Shown here: positions 42,989 to 50,924 of the stretch, one piece after another
Numbering within the stretch: position 1 is the stretch's first letter
How the letters are laid out: every line of letters starts with the position of its first letter
Source: Actinomycetota bacterium
Lineage (GTDB): Bacteria > Actinomycetota > Acidimicrobiia > Acidimicrobiales > Acidimicrobilacustridaceae
Reading direction: 5' to 3'
NCBI GenBank assembly: GCA_016185305.1
Contig: JACPNV010000026.1
Coordinates: 1-52,342 of the forward strand
DNA length: 52,342 bases
Program-made: the position numbers and the translations under genes
Notes under the pieces: generated by a model
The model's input: the letters and a program-made list of their open reading frames with translations, nothing else
The model's database searches: none
Told to the model about the DNA's origin: nothing

Positions 42989-45053
42989 TGGCGACCACCT
43001 CTTCGTCCAGCCGAACCACCTCATCGATGAGCGCGAGGTCTTCCGGCCCGAACCCGCGGTCGATGCCGAGCGTCTCGACTTCGAGATGCGGCTCCATGGG
43101 CGCTCGGAACTTCGACGGCTCCTTGTCGTGCTCGATGCGCCCCCGGCGCTTGTCGATCGCCTGCCTGACGGTCGTCCCGATCTCGTTGGCGGCGCCGTTC
43201 GGGTTGCGGCCCAGGCTGATGCCGATGAGGCCGGGCGCGACGAGCAGCAGGCTCGACAGCGCGGGGATCGCCTCGGAGATGACGGGGAACGATCCGTAGA
43301 GCAGCCCGCCGAGCAGTGCCCCGCTCACCATCGAGACGCCCCCGGCGACCGCCATGAGCAGGATCGGCAGGCTCGACAGCGCTTCGAAGTTGGTCGGTGT
43401 GGCCGTCTTCTGCAGCATGCCGAACATCGCGCCTCCGAGACCGGCGATGCCCGCGGACAGCATGAAGACCTGCAACTTCGTCACCGTCAGGTTGAGGCCG
43501 AGCGTTGCACAAGCGGCCGGGCTGTCCTTCATCGCCTGCAGCCGTCGCCCGAACGGCCCGAGGCGCAACCAGACGACGACGATGCCGACGACCGAGAACA
43601 CGACGGCGATGAACACCATGAACACCCGGTCGTTCTCCAGGAATGGCGGCCGGCCGACGCTCAACGAGCCGTTCTCGAACACCGCCTTCTGCGAGAAGAC
43701 GACCTTGTCCATGAAGAAGGCGAACGCCAGCGTGGCCAACGCGAGGTAGATGCCGCGGAGTCGCAGAGCAGGAAGCGCGACGAGCGCGCCGACCGCGGCC
43801 GCGATGAGTATGGCCAGCACGATGCCGAGCAGGTTGCCGCTCTCACCGCCGACCTTCGCCATCGTGACCGCGCCGATGCCGGCGAAGGTCATCTGGGCCA
43901 GCGAGATCTGACCGCCGAAGCCGGTGAGCGGCACGAGCGACAGCATGATCAACGCGAACACGAGTGCCTTGCTCCAGGACACCACGTTCTTGTCGCTGAG
44001 GAACAGCGTGACCGTGGCCGTCGCGACGATGAAGGCACCGAAGCCCACCAGCGCCCACGCCCAGGTCGGCTTCTCCACCCCCTCACGGCTGCGTTGGAGC
44101 CCGTGGGCGCGCAGCGGCGCGTGCGGCAGGATCAATAGGACGATGAACAGCATGATCACCGGTATGGCGATGCGAAGCGTCGTCGTGAGGTCGATGTCGC
44201 GATCAGTCAGGAACTGCGGGTTCGTCGGCAGGTACCCGACGGCGTAGTTCTCGACGAGACCGAGGATGAGCGCTCCGAGGTAGGTCAGCGGCAAGCTGAC
44301 GAGACGCCCGACGATCGCGGCGGCGTAGGCGTTGATGACGAGGAACGTCAGGCTGAGGACTTCGAGACCGAGCCGGTCGGCGATGAGGATGCCGGCCAGT
44401 GCGGCCAGCGAGCAGCCCAGGGCCCAACTGAGCGCGGACGAACGGTTCGGCCGGCCCCCGTTGAGCTGCACGAGCGACCGGCTGTCGACCACGGCGCGCA
44501 TGGAGACACCGGGCCGGGTCTTGTAGAGCAGCAGGCGCAGCCCCACCGCGACCGCCAGCGCCACGACGATGATGACGATCTGGTGGTACGTGATGCTCAC
44601 CGAACCGAGCTCAAACTTGTTGCCAGCGAACAACGGCTGGACCTTGCGGTTCTCGCGGGGTGACCAGATCACCGGCGCCAGCGCGATGAGACCGAACGTG
44701 AGGCCGATGGTGACGACGATCTTGGTCACCTCGGACGTACCTTCGAGCCCCCGCATGATCACTCGGTCGATCAGCCAGCCGAAGGCGGGGGCGATCACGA
44801 GCAGCACGACGGCGATGGCGAGCAACGTCGGCCACTTCCACTTCACCGCGAGCTGCCAGTAGGTGAACGCGCCCATCATGCCGATGGCGCCATGGGCGAA
44901 GTTGAAGATGCCCGAAGTCGTGTAGGTCACGACCAGGCCACTCGCCGCGATGGCATAGATGGCCGCGCTGACGATGCCGAGGATCGTGAATGCGAGGAAG
45001 TTCGAGAACAGGTCGTTCCCGCCCGCCTGCGCCAACAGCGCGACGCTATGCAC
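42975..45053 (-). CDS. LivH-LivM fused ABC permease
   Basis: A 692-residue permease in which a LivH half (about 1-300, with SGIFNFAHGAIG and SLVQLNGG) and a LivM half (about 330-640, with GFGGQISLAQMTFAGIGA and LRLRGIYLALATLAFA) are joined by a short basic linker. Such fusions are regular in actinobacteria. The C-terminal 60 residues are charged and cytoplasmic. The GTG start at 45053 has GAGG 12 bases upstream, which is far; the exact start is uncertain. This intact copy is the reference used here to diagnose the damaged Liv system 1. Confidence 0.92.
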   Translation of the reverse strand: MHSVALLAQAGGNDLFSNFLAFTILGIVSAAIYAIAASGLVVTYTTSGIFNFAHGAIGMMGAFTYWQLAVKWKWPTLLAIAVVLLVIAPAFGWLIDRVIMRGLEGTSEVTKIVVTIGLTFGLIALAPVIWSPRENRKVQPLFAGNKFELGSVSITYHQIVIIVVALAVAVGLRLLLYKTRPGVSMRAVVDSRSLVQLNGGRPNRSSALSWALGCSLAALAGILIADRLGLEVLSLTFLVINAYAAAIVGRLVSLPLTYLGALILGLVENYAVGYLPTNPQFLTDRDIDLTTTLRIAIPVIMLFIVLLILPHAPLRAHGLQRSREGVEKPTWAWALVGFGAFIVATATVTLFLSDKNVVSWSKALVFALIMLSLVPLTGFGGQISLAQMTFAGIGAVTMAKVGGESGNLLGIVLAILIAAAVGALVALPALRLRGIYLALATLAFAFFMDKVVFSQKAVFENGSLSVGRPPFLENDRVFMVFIAVVFSVVGIVVVWLRLGPFGRRLQAMKDSPAACATLGLNLTVTKLQVFMLSAGIAGLGGAMFGMLQKTATPTNFEALSSLPILLMAVAGGVSMVSGALLGGLLYGSFPVISEAIPALSSLLLVAPGLIGISLGRNPNGAANEIGTTVRQAIDKRRGRIEHDKEPSKFRAPMEPHLEVETLGIDRGFGPEDLALIDEVVRLDEEVVASGPP

Positions 45054-45129
45054 GTTCGCACCGATCCTCGTCGATCGTCATCCGGGCTTCCTCCTCCACG
45101 ACCGGCCCGGGGCCTCCCGCCCCGCTCGG

Positions 45130-46560
45130 TCAAGCCTTCTTCTTGGCCCCCGCGCCGTAGTCACCCTTCAGCTCGGCGAACCCCTCTTCGAACGACGGGC
45201 AGGCCATGCCGTTGCCGGCCTTGTAGACCTCGGCGTCTTTGTCCTCGAGCGGATACTTCCGCACGAACTTGCCGTCGTTGATCTCCATCATGATGAAGCA
45301 CGAGCTCGGCCGGTTCCCACCCGGATCCGAGACGCCTTGGAGCCCGCCGCCATCCCACTTGCGGATGTTCTTGAGCTCGGCCAGAAGCCCCTCGCGAGTC
45401 AGGTTCGAGCCCAGCTTCTTCGCGGCGGTGGCGAACAACAGCCCCGCCGAGAACGCCTGGACGCCGAGCAGTTCGGGGAACGCATCGGGAACCGACTTCT
45501 GCAAGAGCTCGAGGTACTTCTTCATGGCCGGGTTCTTGTCGGCCTCCTCGAAGGGCCACGCCGTCAACTTCACCAGCGTGCCGTCGGCAGTCGCGCCGGC
45601 GTTGTCGGGATACTTCTGGTTGTAGTAGTTCGTCTCGAGGTCGACGACCTTCGGCTTGAAGTTCTGCTGGTCCATCGTGGCCTGCAAAGGCACGATCTCC
45701 TCGAACGACGAGGTGAGCGTCAGGTACTGCACACCCTGGTTCTTCATGTTGAGCACCAGGGGCGCCCAGTTGCTCTCGTTGACGTTCGCTGCATCGGTGT
45801 AGATGAAGTTGAACCCCGCTTGCTCGTAGGCCTCGCGAAGCCGGGCGCTCTGGCGATCGGTAACCGAGAACTTGCTGTAGAGCGCGGCTGCCTTCTTCGT
45901 GACCTCGGGATAGTTCTTCGCCACGTACCGGGCGGGGCCGATGTTGTAGTACTTGATCGGGTTGGGCTGGGGCATCACCGTGTTCTCGGCCTCGGTCTGC
46001 TCCGCGCTCACCGCAGCACCGGCGACGTTCGGGATCCCGCAGTCGACGCCGTCCTGCGCGCCGGTGTTGTCGAGCGCGCCGAGGCCACCGACCAGTGCGA
46101 ACTCGGTCGTGCATGCTCCCTTGATCGTGGCCTGGTATTCGAGCAGCTTCGAGTCGAGGAGATCGACGACGACCTTCCGCCCGTTGATGCCACCCTGTTC
46201 GTTGCACCAATCACCGAAGGCTTGCATCGAATCCTGCATGCCCTTGTTGAGCCCGGGTTTGGGGCCGGTCACATCGGCGACGGTGCCGATGCGGATCTCG
46301 GTGTCGGTGACACCCGGGGCCGTGGCTCCCTTGGCGTCGCCGGGGCCGCACGGCGATTCGATGGTGAAGCCCGACGCCGTCGTCTTCCCGCCGCTTGGTG
46401 CTGCGCCGGCAGATGTTGACCCGGATGCCGCCGCGGCACCGTTCGACGCGCCGGACTCTTCTGCCTGCCCCGAGGCGATGTCGTTCCCCGACACCCGGGT
46501 CCCGCAGGCGGCCAGCACCAACGCCAGCGTCGCGGCCATTGCTACAGAACGGATTCTCAC
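45130..46560 (-). CDS. Liv-type ABC transporter substrate-binding lipoprotein
   Basis: About 476 residues. Signal peptide with lipobox VLAAC followed by GTRVSG; then a Gly/Ser/Ala spacer and a type I binding fold (TDTEIRIGTVADVTGP, NEQGGINGRKVVVDLLDSK, LTREGLLAEL). I prefer GTG at 46560 because GGGGGA lies seven bases upstream, the same arrangement as before hyuB and the Liv 1 binding protein; ATG at 46575 is the alternative. Ligand unknown: actinobacterial Liv systems near lipid catabolic genes may take branched or cyclic acids rather than amino acids. A matching operator lies about 170 bases upstream. Confidence 0.92.
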   Translation of the reverse strand: MRIRSVAMAATLALVLAACGTRVSGNDIASGQAEESGASNGAAAASGSTSAGAAPSGGKTTASGFTIESPCGPGDAKGATAPGVTDTEIRIGTVADVTGPKPGLNKGMQDSMQAFGDWCNEQGGINGRKVVVDLLDSKLLEYQATIKGACTTEFALVGGLGALDNTGAQDGVDCGIPNVAGAAVSAEQTEAENTVMPQPNPIKYYNIGPARYVAKNYPEVTKKAAALYSKFSVTDRQSARLREAYEQAGFNFIYTDAANVNESNWAPLVLNMKNQGVQYLTLTSSFEEIVPLQATMDQQNFKPKVVDLETNYYNQKYPDNAGATADGTLVKLTAWPFEEADKNPAMKKYLELLQKSVPDAFPELLGVQAFSAGLLFATAAKKLGSNLTREGLLAELKNIRKWDGGGLQGVSDPGGNRPSSCFIMMEINDGKFVRKYPLEDKDAEVYKAGNGMACPSFEEGFAELKGDYGAGAKKKA

Positions 46561-46730
46561 GTGGTTGTCCCCCATCGTCTTGCGCGCACGGGGCAGGCGA
46601 ACAGCCGAGGAGCACGGCCGGCGGCCGCGGCGGGGAACCTCGAGACCCCGCTCGGCGATCTGGCAGCGTGGTGTTCCTGCTGGTCGGTCAACAGCCCGCC
46701 CTGGTGTCGCATCGGTCACTAGTCAATCAC

Positions 46731-46753
46731 AGACCTGACGATGTGTCAGGTCT
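46731..46753. promoter_or_regulatory. palindromic operator upstream of Liv system 2
   Basis: Nine-base arms AGACCTGAC and GTCAGGTCT around the five-base spacer GATGT. The half-sites are those of the hyu and Liv 1 operators, but the spacer is one base shorter (CCTGAC at 46734-46739, GTCAGG at 46745-46750). It lies in the 285-base gap between the binding-protein gene and the racemase 3' end; nothing else is seen in that gap. Confidence 0.65.
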
Positions 46754-46845
46754 GGCCGCATTCCTCTTACCCGCAGATGGCCTGGCCATGACCAGTTTCT
46801 GCACGAATGGCGAAAGCTCCACGAAAACCGGGGCCCGCGGCCGGA

Positions 46846-47994
46846 TCAGGCAACGGCCCCGCTCGACCGCAGACCGTCCCGCTCGGCGCCCGTGAAGCCG
46901 AACGCGGCCAACACCTCGTCGGTGTGGTGGCCGGCCGGCGCGGGAGGGCGACCAAGTGCCGCGGGCGTGCGGTCGAACCTCGGGGCCGGCGCCGGCTGCA
47001 GCACCCCGTCCTGGCGCACATAGGTGTGGCGCGCCGCGATGTGGGGGTGGTCGACCACCTCTTCGTAGCGCAACACGGGCGCGACGCAGTGGTCATCATC
47101 CGCGAACGCCTCCATCCACTCGGCGCGCGAACGCGTCTTGACGATGTCGACGATCCGTCCCTTCAGGCCGGGCCAGGCACCTTCGTCGTTCTGGTCGGGC
47201 AACGACTCGTCGGCGTCAAGGCCGAGCACGTGCAGGAAGTTGGCGTAGAACTTCGGTTCGATGGCACCCACCGACAGATACTCGCCATCAGCGCACTCGT
47301 ACACGTCGTAGTAGTGCGCTCCCGAGTCGAGCCAGTTCGTGCCCCGCTCCTGGTGGAAGTAGCCGAGCGCGAACGCCGAAGCGATCGGTGCGGAGAGGAC
47401 CGCGGCGCCGTCCACCATCGCCGCGTCGACGACTTGACCTTCTCCAGATCGCGATCGTTCGTTCAGCGCGCAGACGATGCCGAACGCGAGGAGGAGGCCT
47501 CCCCCGCCGAAGTCGCCGACGAGGTTGAGCGGCGGCGTCGGAGGCTGGCCTGCTCGGCCGATGTGTGCGAGCGGACCCGCGAGCGCGATGTAGTTGATGT
47601 CGTGACCGGCGCGCCCGGCGAACGGTCCCTCCTGGCCCCAACCGGTCATGCGCCCGTAGACGAGCCCAGGGTTGCGCGCACGGAGCTCTTCGGGCCCGAG
47701 ACCGAGCCGCTCGGTGACGCCCGGGCGGAAGCCTTCGATGAAGACGTCGGCACTGTCGGCGAGTCGCCGCACCACCTCGGCGCCCGCGGGGTTCTTCAGA
47801 TCGACGGCGACCGAACGCCGGCCCCGCGCGTAGACGTTGCCCTTGGCCGATTCGAGCGGCGCGCCATAGGCGCGGTCAGCCCGGTCGACGCACACGACGT
47901 CGGCGCCCATGTCGGCCAGCACCATGGCGCCGAACGGCGCGGGTCCGAGCCCGGCGAGCTCGACGACCTTCACCCCTTCCAACGGACCCGGCAT
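46846..47994 (-). CDS. alpha-methylacyl-CoA racemase (CaiB/BaiF family)
   Basis: A 382-residue class III CoA-transferase-fold protein. The three catalytic residues of the mycobacterial racemase MCR (His126, Asp156, Glu241) appear here with a constant offset of five: His131 (AGHDINY), Asp161 (GDFGGGG) and Glu246 (AIEPKFY). The N-terminus GLGPAPFGAMVLADMGADVV is typical too. It should interconvert 2R and 2S methyl-branched acyl-CoAs, needed before beta-oxidation of sterol side chains and branched fatty acids. The ATG at 47994 has AGGAG upstream; GTG at 48000 is less likely. Divergent from the P450 gene across a palindrome resembling a KstR box. Confidence 0.93.
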   Translation of the reverse strand: MPGPLEGVKVVELAGLGPAPFGAMVLADMGADVVCVDRADRAYGAPLESAKGNVYARGRRSVAVDLKNPAGAEVVRRLADSADVFIEGFRPGVTERLGLGPEELRARNPGLVYGRMTGWGQEGPFAGRAGHDINYIALAGPLAHIGRAGQPPTPPLNLVGDFGGGGLLLAFGIVCALNERSRSGEGQVVDAAMVDGAAVLSAPIASAFALGYFHQERGTNWLDSGAHYYDVYECADGEYLSVGAIEPKFYANFLHVLGLDADESLPDQNDEGAWPGLKGRIVDIVKTRSRAEWMEAFADDDHCVAPVLRYEEVVDHPHIAARHTYVRQDGVLQPAPAPRFDRTPAALGRPPAPAGHHTDEVLAAFGFTGAERDGLRSSGAVA

Positions 47995-48033
47995 CGTCAC
48001 GCTCCTGCGGCAGTGAGAACTTGGCGACAGAAA

Positions 48034-48047
48034 TAGAATCGGTTCTA
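48034..48047. promoter_or_regulatory. KstR-like palindrome between racemase and P450
   Basis: TAGAATCGGTTCTA: arms TAGAA/TTCTA around TCGG. It fits TNNAACNNGTTNNA except that the left half reads AAT rather than AAC. It lies in the 83-base divergent promoter region, so one repressor could control both genes. Confidence 0.55.
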
Positions 48048-48077
48048 AAATAGGCGGACGCAGAGCAGGGGGACCAA

Positions 48078-49616
48078 GTGAAGCTGAGCGACGTCAACCT
48101 CAACGATCCCGATGTCTTCCGAGAGGAACGGCACCATGAGATGTTCCGCCTCCTCCGGGCCGAGGAACCGGTGTACTTCCACCCAGAGCCGGAGGGGCCG
48201 GGGTTCTGGTGCATCACCAAGCACGCCGACCTGATCACGATCAATCGCGACAACCAGATGTTCTCGTCCGCGGCGGCCGGCATCAACATCCCCGACTCCC
48301 CGATGGACACGGTCGGCGACATGATGCTCTACATGGACCCGCCGCGGCACACGCGCTACCGGCTCCTCGTGAACAAGGGCTTCACGCCGCGGATGATCAA
48401 CGCGCTGGAGACAAGTCTGAAGCTGCGCAGCCAGGCCATCGTCAACTCGGTGTGCGAGAAGGGTGAGTGCGACTTCGTCGAAGACCTTGCCGCCGAGTTG
48501 CCGCTGCAAGCGATCGCTGAGCTTCTCGGTGTCCCCCAAGACGACCGCAAGAAGCTCTTCGAATGGTCGAACAAGATGATCGGCGTCGACGATCCCGAGT
48601 ACGAGGGCAACCGCGACGAAGGTCAGGAGATCGCGGCTGAGCTCTACCTCTACTTCAACTCGCTCGCAGAGGCGAAGAGGTCAGATCCCGACGACGGCAT
48701 CGTGTCCAAGCTGCTGACCGCCGAGGTCGAAGGACACACGCTGAACGAGGTGGAGTTCGACATGTTTGCCTTGCTGCTCACGGTGGCGGGCAACGAGACG
48801 ACTCGCAACGCAACCTCGCACGGCATGCGCGCGTTGATCGAGAACCCGTCCGAGCTCGAAAAGCTCAGAGACGACCCGAGCGCCGAACGGTTCGAGAGCG
48901 CGGTCGAGGAGATCTTGCGCTGGGCGACGCCGGTGCTCTACTTCCGGCGCACGGCGACCGACGACTTCGAGCTGCGAGGGAAGCACATCAAGAAGGGCGA
49001 CAAGGTCGTCATGTGGCACATATCCGCCAACCGCGACGAGGAGGTGTTCGAAGATCCGTTCAGCTTCGACATCGACCGATCGCCCAACGACCACATCGCC
49101 TTCGGCGGCGGCGGCCCGCACTTCTGCCTCGGCGCCAACCTCGCGCGAATGGAACTGCGCATCATCTTCGACGAGATCGTCCGCCGCCTGCCCGACATCG
49201 ACTTCGCCGGCGACGTCGAGCTCCTCCGGTCCAATTTCATCGGCGGCATCAAGCACATGCCCGTGAAGTTTTTCCAAATCCCGGCCCGTTCTCATCTGAA
49301 GGATCTACAAGCCTGGCTGCCAGGCCCCTTTCTGTTCTGTCAGCACCAGCCGCACTGCTTGAGCCTTCTCCGCGTGGCTGTAACGCCGCGTCGTCGGCTT
49401 CTTCGACGGTCCTTGTGTAGGCATAGCTCTCATCCTCAGTCAAAGGTAGAGAACCTCCGCGGATCCCTGGGCGATTCACTCTCGATTCAGCCGGCGCGTT
49501 GGTCGGCCGCCTTGACGAGCTCGGTCAACGCGTCGGCCACGCCGTCGGCAAGCTCCCATGGGGCCTCGACCACATCGCGACAGACCATGAAACCGAAGTC
49601 GATCTTGCCGAGGTAG
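48078..49616 (+). CDS. cytochrome P450, CYP125-like, with foreign C-terminal read-through
   Basis: The first about 398 residues are a complete P450: I-helix AGNETT (237-242), the ExxR motif in EEILRWATP, and the heme ligand Cys 350 in FGGGGPHFCLGANLARME. Its LPLQAIAELLGVPQDDRKKLFEWSN and NFIGGIKHMPVKF recall the steroid C26/C27-hydroxylating CYP125/CYP142 group (comparison from memory). The family normally ends a few residues after the last phrase, about 49275. Here the frame runs on for about 113 residues through an IS3-like remnant and into the antisense of the WS/DGAT gene, ending at 49616. The core should still bind heme; whether the tail is tolerated is unknown. Shares the divergent promoter with the racemase gene. 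Confidence 0.85.
   Translation: MKLSDVNLNDPDVFREERHHEMFRLLRAEEPVYFHPEPEGPGFWCITKHADLITINRDNQMFSSAAAGINIPDSPMDTVGDMMLYMDPPRHTRYRLLVNKGFTPRMINALETSLKLRSQAIVNSVCEKGECDFVEDLAAELPLQAIAELLGVPQDDRKKLFEWSNKMIGVDDPEYEGNRDEGQEIAAELYLYFNSLAEAKRSDPDDGIVSKLLTAEVEGHTLNEVEFDMFALLLTVAGNETTRNATSHGMRALIENPSELEKLRDDPSAERFESAVEEILRWATPVLYFRRTATDDFELRGKHIKKGDKVVMWHISANRDEEVFEDPFSFDIDRSPNDHIAFGGGGPHFCLGANLARMELRIIFDEIVRRLPDIDFAGDVELLRSNFIGGIKHMPVKFFQIPARSHLKDLQAWLPGPFLFCQHQPHCLSLLRVAVTPRRRLLRRSLCRHSSHPQSKVENLRGSLGDSLSIQPARWSAALTSSVNASATPSASSHGASTTSRQTMKPKSILPR
49305..49478 (-). mobile_element. truncated IS3-family insertion sequence end
   Basis: On the minus strand, 49424-49305 encodes a 39-residue fragment, MPTQGPSKK then RRYSHAEKAQAVRLV, which looks like the N-terminus of an IS3-type OrfA (helix-turn-helix transposase subunit) cut short by a stop. 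Upstream of its ATG, TGAATCGCCCAGGGATCC at the boundary (reading back from 49478) has the TGA-start form of IS3 terminal repeats. The rest of OrfA, all of OrfB and the opposite end are missing. The remnant lies between the P450 C-terminus and the WS/DGAT stop, with nine bases to the latter. Its left boundary is unclear (49276-49320). Confidence 0.6.
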
Positions 49617-50890
49617 CTGAAGACGGTGATGTTGAGGCCAGTGCCGTAGATGAGCGGACCCATCGGGTAGATCGCCTCGAGCTGGCCGCCCGCGCAGTAG
49701 ATGGGGAACGTCGGGCCGGGAACGTTCGAGATGATCAGGTTCATGATCGGCGGGATGCTCGTGTCGAGCCCCGCCGCGGTGTACATGCGGGCGGCAAGCG
49801 AGATCATCGCCGGGGGCGCGGTCTCGGAGATGCCCATGATCTTCTCGGCGGACAATGCCCGCTGCATCTCCTTGGCCCCCATCGTGCTCTGGTGGATGGC
49901 CAGCAGCCGTTCGGCCGGGTCGCCGACGTCGGTGGCAAGCGACGCGAACATCGCACCGACCTTCGTCCCGACGTCGGACTTGTCCTCGTCGGTGCGCAAC
50001 GACACCGGCACCTGCGCGACCAGCGATGACCCGGGCAACTCACCTCGCCGCTCCAGATACATGCGGAGGGTTCCCGCGCACAGCGCCAGCACGACGTCGT
50101 TGACCTTCACGCCGAACACGTCTTTCACGTGACGGACCTGATCGAGCGGGACGCTCGAATACGCGAAGCGCCGGTGCGGGGTCAACTCCGTGTTGAACGA
50201 GGTGCGCGGCGCCTGGAACGGCGTCGGCGGGGTGTTCTCGCGCCGAGCAAAGGGGATGAACCGAAGCCCCTGCCGGACCGAGCCCTGCAACAAGCGCACG
50301 ACGCGGTAAGGCGTGCTGATCGTGTGCCACGCACCGCGAGCCGTCAGTTCGAGCGCGGTCGGCACGGGCTCGACCGGAGGCGGCTCGTCAGGCTGGGGCA
50401 CCGGCGGCGGGTGCGGCTCCATATCCATCAGCACCGTGGCAAGCTCGCTCCCCGACACGCCATCGATGATCGAGTGGTGGATCTTGGCGAGCACCGCGAC
50501 CTTGTCGTCTCGCAAGCCGTCGATGACCCAGAACTCCCACAGCGGCTTGCGCCGGTCGAGCTTGATGGCCACGAGCTCGCCGATGAGGTTGCCGAGCTGC
50601 TCGGGCCCGCCCGGTGGAGGCACGCCGATGCGGCGGATGTGCGCGTCGATGTCGAAGCCCGGGTCCTCTATGAACACGGGCCGGTCGAGCCCGAACGGAA
50701 CCTCGACAAGCCGCCACCGGAACTGCGGAGCGAGGTGCAGCCGCTCGGCGACCTGCCGGCGCAGGCGATCGACGCTGAACCCGTCATCGAGCTCGGATGG
50801 ATCGACGATCATCACCGCCGACACGTGCATGTGCCAGGCAGCCGTCTCCCCCTAGAGGAACGCGGCGTCCACGCCGCTGACTCGTTGCAT
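49487..50890 (-). pseudogene. second wax ester synthase/DGAT with in-frame amber codon
   Basis: From the ATG at 50890 the protein reads MQRVSGVDAAFL, then TAG at 50852-50854, then GETAAWHMHVSAV and a full WS/DGAT to the end. The intact copy at 27589 has a Tyr codon at this position (FLYAET), so a single TAC/TAT to TAG change is the simplest explanation. The downstream part keeps the active site HHSIIDG and the C-terminal ISNVPGPTFPIYCAGG. Translation could restart at the ATG at 50830, giving 447 residues without the conserved N-terminus. Readthrough or sequencing error are the other options. It follows the FadD19-like gene by 34 bases. Confidence 0.8.
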
Positions 50891-50924
50891 CCCTACTCTT
50901 CCGCTTTCGTTGTCGCCGAGCTGT

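Noticed and set aside
49305..49424. Toxin-antitoxin or small regulator gene
   Set aside because: The short basic protein resembles an IS3 OrfA N-terminus and stops abruptly next to an IS-type end.
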